Assembly: GCA_018266435.1 (NCBI GenBank)
Contig: JAFEAL010000001.1
Coordinates: forward strand, 62,001-126,000
DNA length: 64,000 bases
DNA from: Bacteroidota bacterium
GTDB taxonomy: Bacteria; Bacteroidota; Bacteroidia; Cytophagales; Cyclobacteriaceae
Direction: 5' to 3'
In this document: one piece after another, positions 7,263-15,101 of the stretch
Layout of the letters: each line of letters begins with the position of its first letter
Position numbering within the stretch: position 1 is the first letter of the stretch
Program-made: the position numbers and the translations under genes
The notes under the pieces: generated by a model
Database searches by the model: none
Told to the model about the DNA's origin: nothing
What the model saw: the letters and a program-made list of their open reading frames with translations, nothing else

Positions 7263-8495
7263 TTAAGTTTGTGAATCGTGATTTGAAATAAGTAAGAATA
7301 TAAGACCAATCAGGAATACGAATGAAAATGTGAACAGAGAATTACCATAACCACCCAAAGCCATTACCCATGACCCAACAAAAAATATGGCCACGGCTGT
7401 AAAAAACCTGCCTGCATTGAAACACAAACCGGTGGCAGTAGCCCGCACGGCCACCGGAAACAGCATTGGGATGTAAACCGAAAGGGATCCCTGGCTTATG
7501 CCGAATACAAAGGCCAAAGAAGCAATTTCAATTTCGGTCAATACAGTAAATGACGTGTTGCCCAGAAACAGCAAACAAGAAATTAGAAAACATCCGCCAA
7601 AACAGGCCAGCATCACTTGACGGATGCCAAACCGGTTGCTGATTAATCCTGAGGTAACCCCACCACTCAATCCGCCTACACCCAATAACATCATGCTTAG
7701 GCTGCGTTCTTTTTGACCATCAGAGTTTATGACAATACTTTGAACCCATGTGGGCAGCCAGGAGAAAATAGCCCACAGCCCGATCAGCATAGAACCAAAA
7801 ATGATCATGCCGTTTATAAGAGAACTTTTAGGGATAGCAGTTTTCTTCAGCTTTTCATTTCCTGTTATTTGGGTAGCTTTCCATTTATCCGATTCTTTCA
7901 ACATCCAAAATGAAAGGACACCAAGCAAAAAGGGTAATGCTCCAATCATGAATCCTTGCCGCCAACCGGAGATCAGGTAATTGACCAATCCGGAAGAAAA
8001 AATTCCAACCGGAAACCCGGTGGACAACAACCCAATAAACACTGCGCGGGTAGCGGATGGCCACACTTCAGAAAGCAACGTGGTGTTGACTACCAGCACA
8101 CCGCCCACACCAAACCCGCATAAAAACTGAAAGACAAAAATAAATTCAATAGATGGAGCAAGGCTTTTTAAAAAAGTGAAGGCACCATACATACTGACCG
8201 ATAAGGCCAATGATTTTGCCCTTCCGATCCGATCGCTGATGACTCCCCACACTAATCCACCAACAGCCCAGCCAATGAAATACAATGAATTAATCGATGC
8301 ACTCATCCGGCTCAATGCACTATCTTCCACTGACCCCGACAACTCTTTGACCACTACCGGTAAATAGACCGACATCAATGTAGAAGCCATTCCGGCCAGT
8401 ATATTACCCAGCAGGCAGATGGCAAACATCAGCCATAAGTATCCTGTAATTTTCGAAGCTGGATTCCGGATAGGTATTCTTAACGTGTCATCCAT
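7263..8495 (-). CDS. MFS transporter, organic/aromatic acid:H+ symporter type
   Basis: 410 residues with about 12 membrane segments. MFS motif A is at residues 84-92 (GVISDRIGR), with a second weaker copy in the other half (GLISNRFGIRQ). The overall pattern (SVYLPVVVKEL, then WAVGGLVWG) resembles the aromatic acid/H+ symporter and sugar-phosphate groups, which take up small organic anions through the inner membrane. It lies between the TonB receptor gene (34 bp upstream) and copy 4 (14 bp downstream). In this setting it probably carries the ligand delivered by the receptor onward to the cytosol. The substrate is not known. Confidence 0.85.
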   Translation of the reverse strand: MDDTLRIPIRNPASKITGYLWLMFAICLLGNILAGMASTLMSVYLPVVVKELSGSVEDSALSRMSASINSLYFIGWAVGGLVWGVISDRIGRAKSLALSVSMYGAFTFLKSLAPSIEFIFVFQFLCGFGVGGVLVVNTTLLSEVWPSATRAVFIGLLSTGFPVGIFSSGLVNYLISGWRQGFMIGALPFLLGVLSFWMLKESDKWKATQITGNEKLKKTAIPKSSLINGMIIFGSMLIGLWAIFSWLPTWVQSIVINSDGQKERSLSMMLLGVGGLSGGVTSGLISNRFGIRQVMLACFGGCFLISCLLFLGNTSFTVLTEIEIASLAFVFGISQGSLSVYIPMLFPVAVRATATGLCFNAGRFFTAVAIFFVGSWVMALGGYGNSLFTFSFVFLIGLIFLLISNHDSQT

Positions 8496-8529
8496 TCATA
8501 GAAAATTTGAGTATAACATCCAATCACAT

Positions 8530-11292
8530 TTACCTCAGCAATTCATCAAAAGTGATGCTGAGGTAATAGATAGCCCCAATGGCCGGTGATCCGTATGCCT
8601 GATAAACCTGGTTGTTGAGCAAATTGTTAGCACCCAGTTTGAATACCGATTTGATGGAAGGGATTTTATAACTCACCTGAGCATCAACAATGGAATAAGC
8701 GTTGATTCTTCCCGGCACCATTTGGTTGAATGAAGAGGTCCAGTCAAAAGCATCTTGCCATCTCCAGGCTACATTAAACCCGATGTTGTTGGTAACTGAG
8801 CTATTGCCAAAGGTTACATTGGTTCGCCATTTGGGTGTGTTGAAACCCGGTATATTATTAGGGTTAGCATTTAATAAATTAAAATCAGCCCAAGTTGTGT
8901 TGGCTCCCAGGGTATAATTTTTTGGCAACAAATAGGTGAGCCCCAAGGTTGCTCCTTGCGAAGTAACCCGATCACTGGCATTGGTGTACAGTTGAAACAA
9001 GTGACTATTGCCGTTGAGCAAATCATTGGCTGCCGCAGGGTTAATCGTTCCATCATTACCTAAGACCGGGCTTTGAGGCTGCATCACCACTTGATTTAAA
9101 ATAAAATCAGTGTAGCTGCTGAAGTAATAATTCATATCAACTATTAATTTTTCTGAATAAACACCTCGGTATCCCACTTCGAATGTATGTACTCGCTCCG
9201 GCTTAATGTAGGGTACATTTGATTTTACCAACAGGTCTTTGGTTTGATTAATTGCTTGTGTGGGGGTAGCACCTCCCGATACAGCTGCCTGAAATGCTCC
9301 GAAAAATGGACCAAGGGAAGTTGAGGTAAACGAATTTTCGTACACATTCATGCCACGGCTGTTGTCAGGCACTCCGCCAAGAATAGTAATGACTCCTGCG
9401 TTCAGCTTGATGTATTGATCTGTTGGAGTTGGATTGCGAAAACCAGTTTGAAACGATGCACGGAAATGATGGTTAGAAGCCACCGTGTAAACAGCTGCGG
9501 CCCGAGGGGTAAACCTTCCGTAAAAATTTTGATTTTTATCGTACCGGATAGACCCCATGATTTTTAAATTATCATTCAGTAAGCGCTTGCTGGCTTGCAC
9601 AAAAGCACCACCTTCTTTAATGGTAATCGGGTGGTTGAGGTCATCCAGCAAAGTACCCATGGTATTCATGTCATACATGCGGAAGTTACCGCCAGCCAAT
9701 ACATCAACAAATTTGATTTCATTGCTGAAGTCATACTGCCCCTCAATGTGGTAGAGTTTACTCTTACTAATAATGCCGGCTCCGTTTAAACCAGTAGTAG
9801 AAATCAGCCTGTTTTTCTGAGCTTCAAAATCGGCAGAGCCGGGTAAAAACCTTCCCTGGTCGGCAAAGGAGCGTGCTGCAACAGGGTCAGCAGCCGTCAC
9901 ACCGCTGATGCTCCCGTTATAGGTATCGCTGTAGCGGGTAAACCACATATTGTCGGCTTGGCTTTCGCTCACCACGTTGCCGCTAAGGTCTTGCACCCAG
10001 GTGCGGTTAATTAGCTGACCGAGGCCTTTTGCATTGTAGGATTGCCCGGTACTCTCCAGGTTAGCATAGGCACGTACAAAATAGTTACTTCCCCGTGCCT
10101 CCAGCCGATGCTGTTGAAAATTAAAATTGTTTAGCTGAAAGCGATTGCTTCCGGTATAAGCTGCCCGGCCCTGATTATAATTATATTGGTAGATCAGCTC
10201 CATGTTGTTGCCCACTTTATAATGCAGGGCACCGTTTAACTTCAGGCTGTATGAATTGTAATTCATCAGGAATCGTTCTTCATAGCCGGTGCGGGAAACG
10301 TTCACCCCACCAATGTTGCGAACGATTTCATCGCCATAGATGTTGAGTGCATCGCGTCCGGGGTTATTGTCTCCCCGTTGTGCAGGGGGTGTTCCAGATG
10401 CCACATCGGTATAATTAGTGGCATACCAATCTAACCCTGAAAAGTAGGAGGCATTTATTTTGTAGGCAAAACGGTCATTGACTGCTTTGGCATAACGGAT
10501 AGATAAATCGTAAAGCGGTGTAGGGCTCGCATATTTTTCGTTGAAGTGATTCATTCCGGTTTTTACCTGTGCACTGAGCCCTTGATATTGAAATGGATTT
10601 TTTGTGCGCATCATCAATACCCCGTTGAATGCTACCGGGCCGTACAGTGCCGAGGCAGAACCCGGGATAATCTCTGCACTTTCCATATCCAGGTCAGATG
10701 ATCCGAATAAATTTCCCACAGCAAAATTTAACCCGGGGGTTTGGTTGTCAACTCCATCAACCAGTTGAAGGAAGCGTTGATTCCCGGTGCTGTTGAAACC
10801 GCGTGTGTTGATTTGCTTAAATGTTAATCCGCTGGTCACCATTTCTACTGATTTAATGTTTTGCAATCCATCGTAAAAATTTATAGAAGGTGTTTCGCGT
10901 ATCATTTTTGAATCCATTTTTTCAATACTTACCGGAGATCGTAACCGGCTTTCTTCTACACGAGAGGCTGTGATAACCATCTCATTAAGCAACTCGCTTT
11001 GCTGCACTAATGACACCGAAACGGTCTGGTTCGAACTGGTAATTTCTATTTCTTGTTTTTGAAATCCAACAAATGAAACTAGGAGAGTAAAGGGGGCGGA
11101 TATGGAAGTTTTTAAAACAAATTTTCCACTGGCATCGGTTGTTGTGCCAACCATTTTTCCTTTTATTGAAATGTTAGCTCCGGCTACGGGATCGTTTGTT
11201 TTTGAGTCAGTGATTGTGCCGGTAATTGTATTTTCCTGTGCCCAGGTTTGTAAAGTGATGAATATAAAAAGTACAGGAAGAATTATCTTCAT
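8530..11292 (-). CDS. TonB-dependent outer-membrane receptor
   Basis: 920 residues. A signal peptide (MKIILPVLFIFITLQTWAQ) is followed by a carboxypeptidase-regulatory-like domain (about 21-98) as in SusC-type receptors, a TonB-box-like stretch (NEMVITAS, 103-110), a plug domain (about 115-235, with RGFNSTGNQRFLQLVDG and ALYGPVAFNGVLMM), and a 22-strand barrel ending in YYLSITFDELLR. It imports a large or scarce ligand across the outer membrane using TonB energy. No susD-like gene adjoins it, so this is not a standard glycan locus. It lies 23 bp after AhpD copy 5 and 34 bp before the MFS gene. The ligand is unknown. Confidence 0.9.
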   Translation of the reverse strand: MKIILPVLFIFITLQTWAQENTITGTITDSKTNDPVAGANISIKGKMVGTTTDASGKFVLKTSISAPFTLLVSFVGFQKQEIEITSSNQTVSVSLVQQSELLNEMVITASRVEESRLRSPVSIEKMDSKMIRETPSINFYDGLQNIKSVEMVTSGLTFKQINTRGFNSTGNQRFLQLVDGVDNQTPGLNFAVGNLFGSSDLDMESAEIIPGSASALYGPVAFNGVLMMRTKNPFQYQGLSAQVKTGMNHFNEKYASPTPLYDLSIRYAKAVNDRFAYKINASYFSGLDWYATNYTDVASGTPPAQRGDNNPGRDALNIYGDEIVRNIGGVNVSRTGYEERFLMNYNSYSLKLNGALHYKVGNNMELIYQYNYNQGRAAYTGSNRFQLNNFNFQQHRLEARGSNYFVRAYANLESTGQSYNAKGLGQLINRTWVQDLSGNVVSESQADNMWFTRYSDTYNGSISGVTAADPVAARSFADQGRFLPGSADFEAQKNRLISTTGLNGAGIISKSKLYHIEGQYDFSNEIKFVDVLAGGNFRMYDMNTMGTLLDDLNHPITIKEGGAFVQASKRLLNDNLKIMGSIRYDKNQNFYGRFTPRAAAVYTVASNHHFRASFQTGFRNPTPTDQYIKLNAGVITILGGVPDNSRGMNVYENSFTSTSLGPFFGAFQAAVSGGATPTQAINQTKDLLVKSNVPYIKPERVHTFEVGYRGVYSEKLIVDMNYYFSSYTDFILNQVVMQPQSPVLGNDGTINPAAANDLLNGNSHLFQLYTNASDRVTSQGATLGLTYLLPKNYTLGANTTWADFNLLNANPNNIPGFNTPKWRTNVTFGNSSVTNNIGFNVAWRWQDAFDWTSSFNQMVPGRINAYSIVDAQVSYKIPSIKSVFKLGANNLLNNQVYQAYGSPAIGAIYYLSITFDELLR

Positions 11293-11315
11293 AAGTTTTG
11301 TTTTTTGTAGGGTAA

Positions 11316-11873
11316 TTATTTTTTTAAATGATCGTAGCCTTGGGGTAAGCGCAGGTATCCTTTTGAAATTCGCTCGGCTAACCGTTTATAAAATTCAGGA
11401 TCAGTAGGTGTTACCGTAGAGAGGCCGTCTACATATCGGTTATATAATGAAAAAAGCGCAGCAATAAGCACCGTGTCGTGCAGTTCAATATCTGTAGCTC
11501 CTGCGGCTTTAGCTTGTTGTATGGATTTTTCGGATACGGTTTTTCCGCTTTGTTGCACCTGCGAGGCGATGGTTAACAGCGCTTTCATTTTATCGCTAAC
11601 GGGTGCGGTGTTAATGTTTTCTTTTACTTTTTGTGTGGTATCCTGTTCGCCCAGCAATTGATCTGCAGCAGCAGTGTGTGCTTGGGTGCAAAACTTACAA
11701 GCATTGCCGCTGGATACCACGGTGGCAATTAACTCACGCTCGGCTTCGGTCAAAGTTGACGGTCCGCGGAGTAAAATCTGGGTAAGGTTTCGAATAGGCT
11801 CGGCAGTATCTTTTCTATACTCAAGCAACCCGGTGATACCGGGCAGGTGTTCTTCTAAAGGCAGGTACGGCAT
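11316..11873 (-). CDS. AhpD-like carboxymuconolactone decarboxylase-family protein, copy 5 (first gene of the operon)
   Basis: 185 residues with PGITGLLEYRKDTAEPIRNL, Glu45/Glu47 in AERELIA, Cys59-Lys-Phe-Cys62 and His66. Its closest relative in the window is copy 1 at the other end of the operon; they share HTAAADQLLGE-like and TPTDPEFYKRLA segments. The redox centre is complete. It is the first gene after the structured leader, and a 38-aa upstream frame (11971-11855) overlaps its start by 19 nt. Expected function is a cytosolic thiol peroxidase or related reductase; the true substrate is unknown. Confidence 0.85.
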   Translation of the reverse strand: MPYLPLEEHLPGITGLLEYRKDTAEPIRNLTQILLRGPSTLTEAERELIATVVSSGNACKFCTQAHTAAADQLLGEQDTTQKVKENINTAPVSDKMKALLTIASQVQQSGKTVSEKSIQQAKAAGATDIELHDTVLIAALFSLYNRYVDGLSTVTPTDPEFYKRLAERISKGYLRLPQGYDHLKK

Positions 11874-11892
11874 TGGGGTAGGTTAGTTAGTA

Positions 11893-12073
11893 AGAAGCAG
11901 CGCCTGTCACGAACCCTAATTACGCGAGCAGGCAACTGCTTCTTTTTGTAAATCAACTTTACCGGCTGCATAGATGGTAACCCAAACCCTAATATGGGCT
12001 ACACCTTCAGTCCGTTAGTTTATTTATTTGAGTTTTGTAAAAGTCAAACCCGAAACCCCAGCCCTGACTTTTA
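11893..12073 (-). ncRNA. structured 5' leader of the AhpD/TonB/MFS operon (unrecognised RNA element)
   Basis: Three hairpins stand in the 283-bp gap before AhpD copy 5. Hairpin 1 (12073-12038): perfect 9-bp stem TAAAAGTCA/TGACTTTTA with an 18-nt G-rich loop ending CGGGTT. Hairpin 2 (12002-11977): 7-bp stem GTAGCCC/GGGTTAC with loop ATATTAGGGTTT. Hairpin 3 (11943-11893): 18 bp in three helices with loop TAATTAGGGTT. Loops 2 and 3 share ATTAGGGTT. One pair in hairpin 2 and one in hairpin 3 are G-U on this strand and would be A-C on the other, so the RNA is most likely made from the operon strand. I see no match to cobalamin, TPP or FMN riboswitch cores. It may bind a protein, small RNA or metabolite. 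Confidence 0.6.
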
Positions 12074-12096
12074 ATAGGACCGGGCGGGTGATTTAC

Positions 12097-12125
12097 AGAA
12101 GGTAAAGTGTGCCAATCACATCAAA
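12097..12125 (-). promoter_or_regulatory. candidate promoter of the AhpD/TonB/MFS operon
   Basis: On the minus strand TTTG (12125-12122), 17 bp, then TACCTTCT (12104-12097) fits the Bacteroidota -33/-7 pattern with two changes in the -7 box. It would start transcription near 12090, just before hairpin 1, and give a 5' leader of about 215 nt. Confidence 0.45.
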
Positions 12126-12156
12126 TGATTGTACAATTGAATTTTCCTGCTGCAAA

Positions 12157-12702
12157 TCAGCAGATGAAATCAGGCGGAGGAGTGGGAACAGGATATTTTT
12201 GATCGATAATCTTTGAATGAGTTGATTCAAAAAATTGGTTGATGCCAATTACAGCCCGGGGTAACAAATTAATTTGCTCGATGGACGGATTATAATCTTT
12301 TAAAAAGCCAATAACTGATTTGGTATTTTGATTAGGTGCAGAAGACTGGTCTGTAGATTGTTTTACCAAATCTGACAAAACTTTTGCTGCCTTTTTCTGA
12401 TCGATATTTCGCAAGCAAACGACATATACTGTGTCTTTTTCATAAGTCTGTTGCACCAGTTTATAGTATTCTCCTTTATATTCAAAATCTCCCGCTAATG
12501 ATTCAATTCCATTTTGGATGGGATAGGGAAGGGTAAGGGGTATTTTGATTGTTATTGTTTCAGAGGGGTTGTATGAACTGGTTTCAATGGCCAGACTTAC
12601 CTTTTTGTTTGCGTGGTGAGTCAGTCCCACATAAATGCCATAGTACCCGATTACATTAAACAGGAATACAAAAATGAGCACTATGGCTACGGGTTTTTTC
12701 AT
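12157..12702 (-). CDS. hypothetical protein with one N-terminal membrane segment
   Basis: 181 residues, not recognised as a characterised family. Residues 4-27 (PVAIVLIFVFLFNVIGYYGI and on) are a hydrophobic helix without a clear cleavage site, so it is probably anchored with the rest outside the cytosol. The remaining part is soluble, with a Lys/Ser/Gln-rich middle and a Pro-rich tail ending in PPPDFIC. It lies upstream of the AhpD/TonB operon in the same direction, but the operon has its own promoter and leader in between. A candidate promoter (TTG, 23 bp, TATCTTTT) lies within the 80 bp or so upstream of the start. Function unknown. Confidence 0.6.
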   Translation of the reverse strand: MKKPVAIVLIFVFLFNVIGYYGIYVGLTHHANKKVSLAIETSSYNPSETITIKIPLTLPYPIQNGIESLAGDFEYKGEYYKLVQQTYEKDTVYVVCLRNIDQKKAAKVLSDLVKQSTDQSSAPNQNTKSVIGFLKDYNPSIEQINLLPRAVIGINQFFESTHSKIIDQKYPVPTPPPDFIC

Positions 12703-12916
12703 TTATTACCCTAAAAGTATATTTTTTATTTTAAGATGCAAAAAAAGATTAGATACATTTCAGCTTGTGGCAAAAAGATATTTTTTTTTCTCGAATACTC
12801 TTTCAAGTATTGTCTTTATAAGTACAGACTGGTGTTGTAAGCAATGCCAAACAAGACTGACTAACCTACACACCTCTGAGAATGACTAATTTTTTTGGCA
12901 CTCTATCCAACCAGTT

Positions 12917-13804
12917 ATGACCTACTCAATTGACCAATGGCGAAAAAAAGGCAAGTCGTTTACCTACAATGGTTATAAAATATTTTATCTAACTGAAGGA
13001 AGTGGCGAGCCTCTTGTTTTACTTCATGGTTTTCCAACCTCATCATGGGACTGGCATAAAGTATGGGATACTCTTAGTCAAACGTATCAAACTATAACAT
13101 TGGACTTCATTGGATTTGGCTTTTCGGACAAACCAAAAACTTATAATTATTCGATAACGGATCAGGCCAACCTGGTTGAACAGTTGCTTTTTTATTTACA
13201 AATACAGCACTATCATCTACTTGCTCATGATTACGGGGATACAGTTGCACAAGAGCTTTTAGCGAGGCAATTAGATAGACACGAGAATAAAATCATTTCT
13301 TGCTGTCTTCTTAACGGAGGTTTATTCCCAGAAACACACAGAGCAACTCGCACACAAAAATTGCTGCTTGGTTGGTTCGGTTCATTAGTGGCCAGGATGT
13401 TCTCTTACAAGAGATTTGTTATTTCTTTTTCGATTCTTTTCCCGAGTCAATCGAGACCTTCAGAAGATGAAATGCACAGCCTCTATGATGTAATCACATA
13501 TAATAACGGACATGAGATAAGCCATTTGTTGATCAGGTATATTATTGAAAGACAACAAAACCGAAACCGTTGGGTTACGGCTTTGCAAAAAGCAAAATGT
13601 TCCCTAAGACTTGTTAATGGATTGGATGACCCAGTTTCTGGAGCACATATGGTAGCACGATATAAGGAGCTTATTCCTGGTTCTGATGTTATTGAAATTT
13701 CAGGCTGTGGACATTATCCTCAAATGGAGGTGCCTGAAAAAATTCTTAAGAGTTATACTCAGTTCAGGAATGCGTATCCTTCATCCAACAATATCGGGGA
13801 ATGA
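12917..13804 (+). CDS. alpha/beta hydrolase, haloalkane dehalogenase / epoxide hydrolase type
   Basis: 295 residues, alpha/beta-hydrolase fold without signal peptide. The oxyanion motif is His37-Gly-Phe-Pro. The nucleophile elbow is AHDYGD with Asp105, not Ser. An Asp nucleophile in this setting marks haloalkane dehalogenases and epoxide hydrolases, which attack a C-halogen or epoxide carbon and release the ester with water. Asp237 or Asp238 (GLDDPVSG) and His266 (GCGHYPQ) complete the triad. It is alone between the hypothetical membrane protein (divergent) and pirin (convergent). Substrate is not known; which of the two activities it has cannot be decided by eye. Confidence 0.8.
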   Translation: MTYSIDQWRKKGKSFTYNGYKIFYLTEGSGEPLVLLHGFPTSSWDWHKVWDTLSQTYQTITLDFIGFGFSDKPKTYNYSITDQANLVEQLLFYLQIQHYHLLAHDYGDTVAQELLARQLDRHENKIISCCLLNGGLFPETHRATRTQKLLLGWFGSLVARMFSYKRFVISFSILFPSQSRPSEDEMHSLYDVITYNNGHEISHLLIRYIIERQQNRNRWVTALQKAKCSLRLVNGLDDPVSGAHMVARYKELIPGSDVIEISGCGHYPQMEVPEKILKSYTQFRNAYPSSNNIGE

Positions 13805-13854
13805 TTTATCGAAACAGTAATCTAGATGAACCATGGCACGTGCCTACAACAAAA

Positions 13855-13910
13855 GCTATGTACCATTGTTTTGTCAATTACTTTTAGATGCCAATACAAT
13901 GGTATACAGC
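13855..13910. repeat. imperfect inverted repeat in intergenic region
   Basis: GCTATGTACCATTGT (13855-13869) and ACAATGGTATACAGC (13896-13910) are nearly complementary, around a 26-bp centre. The gap between the hydrolase and pirin stops (13805-14010) holds nothing else I can support. It could be a small palindromic repeat element or a bidirectional 3' hairpin for the convergent genes. Confidence 0.45.
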
Positions 13911-14010
13911 CAACCGTTGTGAGGAGACAATGCAAGAAAATTTTCTGTAATACGTATTTTGTAATTGGTTGTCTGGTGCCTATACTTTAATATTTTGATC
14001 AGTTATTTTA

Positions 14011-14886
14011 TTATTCAAGATAACCGAACTTTCCCATATTAAAATCTTCAAATGCTTGCATGATTTCTTCTTTCGTGTTCATCACAAATGGGCCGTGGTG
14101 TGCAATGGGCTCATTGATAGGTTCGCCACTGAGCACGAGCACAATTGCATTCTTTATCGCTTCGATAAAAAAGGTTTCTCCATCATTTTTAAAAAGCGCG
14201 AAATTATTGGCCGGCACAGTATCCTTGTCGTTTACGGTAATGCTGCCCTCTAAAACAAGTAAAGCCGTGTTGTACTTATTTGGAAAACTAAACTCGGCTT
14301 TTCCTCCTGTTTTCATTCGCACGTTGAGCAGATGCACCGGAGTGAACGTAGAGGCGGCACCGGTTATCCCGTTGTATTGGCCTGCAATCACCTCTATCAC
14401 TCCTCCGTGGTTGGATAAATGGTATTTTCCCATTTGAGCTTGGGTAATACTTTGGTATTTTGGAGGACTCATTTTATCCTTGGCAGGAAGATTTACCCAT
14501 AGTTGAACCATCTGAAAATCACCCCCTTTTTTGCTCCATTCTTTTTCGTGAAACTCTTTGTGAAGAACGCCTGATGCGGCTGTCATCCATTGCACATCTC
14601 CCTCACCAATTACGCCACCGCCACCACTGCTGTCATGATGTTCTACTTTTCCTTTGTAGGCGATGGTTACCGTTTCAAACCCACGATGCGGGTGAACGCC
14701 CACACCCTTGGGCGTATTGCTCGGAGAAAAATAATGAGGCGCGTTATAATCCATCATAATGAATGGACTAATTCGTTGCATGCTCAGCCCCTGGCTTCCG
14801 GGAATGATGTTGTGAACTAAAAAACCATCACCCACATAGTGTTTACCTGAAGGTGTAATCACCCGTTCTAAATTTTTTATTGCCAT
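14011..14886 (-). CDS. pirin family protein
   Basis: 291 residues, bicupin. The N-terminal cupin has the pirin metal site: two His in HPHRGFETVTI and His plus Glu in ASGVLHKEF, together with the family stretch GGGGVIGEGDVQWMTA. The C-terminal cupin domain (about 170-280) follows without metal ligands, as usual. Bacterial pirins of this type bind Fe or a similar metal; some show quercetin dioxygenase activity and others modulate metabolic enzymes. It is cytosolic. It follows YceI and a Crp-type regulator in the same direction with a 215-bp gap, so separate transcription is likely. Confidence 0.9.
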   Translation of the reverse strand: MAIKNLERVITPSGKHYVGDGFLVHNIIPGSQGLSMQRISPFIMMDYNAPHYFSPSNTPKGVGVHPHRGFETVTIAYKGKVEHHDSSGGGGVIGEGDVQWMTAASGVLHKEFHEKEWSKKGGDFQMVQLWVNLPAKDKMSPPKYQSITQAQMGKYHLSNHGGVIEVIAGQYNGITGAASTFTPVHLLNVRMKTGGKAEFSFPNKYNTALLVLEGSITVNDKDTVPANNFALFKNDGETFFIEAIKNAIVLVLSGEPINEPIAHHGPFVMNTKEEIMQAFEDFNMGKFGYLE

Positions 14887-15039
14887 AGTGTATATTTTAT
14901 AATGCTAAGTTACTTAAGCCTTTGGTGGGGCGCATTGATATTTGGTAAGAACTAAATCATAACCCGGTGTAGTCCTTAACTTTGAGTAATGAAAGTGAAA
15001 TAACAGAAAATGTGCAGGCATTAAAACGGCTAAGCTCTA

Positions 15040-15079
15040 ACCTGAAAATCAGAGTATAAGAATTCTTTGATTATCAGGT
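15040..15079. repeat. strong inverted repeat downstream of the YceI gene
   Basis: ACCTGAAAATCA (15040-15051) and TGATTATCAGGT (15068-15079) pair over 12 bp with one mismatch. The loop contains the palindrome AAGAATTCTT. It begins 22 bp after the YceI stop on the minus strand. No T-tract follows, so it is not a standard intrinsic terminator, but it may stabilise or end the YceI transcript. Confidence 0.5.
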
Positions 15080-15101
15080 CAGACCCATAGCCATTAAATT
15101 A

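Noticed and set aside
11855..11971. 38-aa upstream frame overlapping the start of AhpD copy 5
   Set aside because: It runs through hairpin 3 and has random-looking composition; probably chance, although control by an upstream frame cannot be ruled out.
12047..12064. G-quadruplex in the loop of hairpin 1
   Set aside because: Only three G-tracts of three or more lie in the loop; a fourth would have to come from a distant part.
11874..12090. Known riboswitch class (cobalamin, TPP, FMN) in the AhpD operon leader
   Set aside because: I looked for their conserved cores and found none; the repeated GGGTT loops do not match these classes.
12674..12889. 71-aa frame in the divergent gap before the hydrolase
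   Set aside because: AT-rich, no family, overlaps the start of the well-formed 181-aa protein on the other strand.
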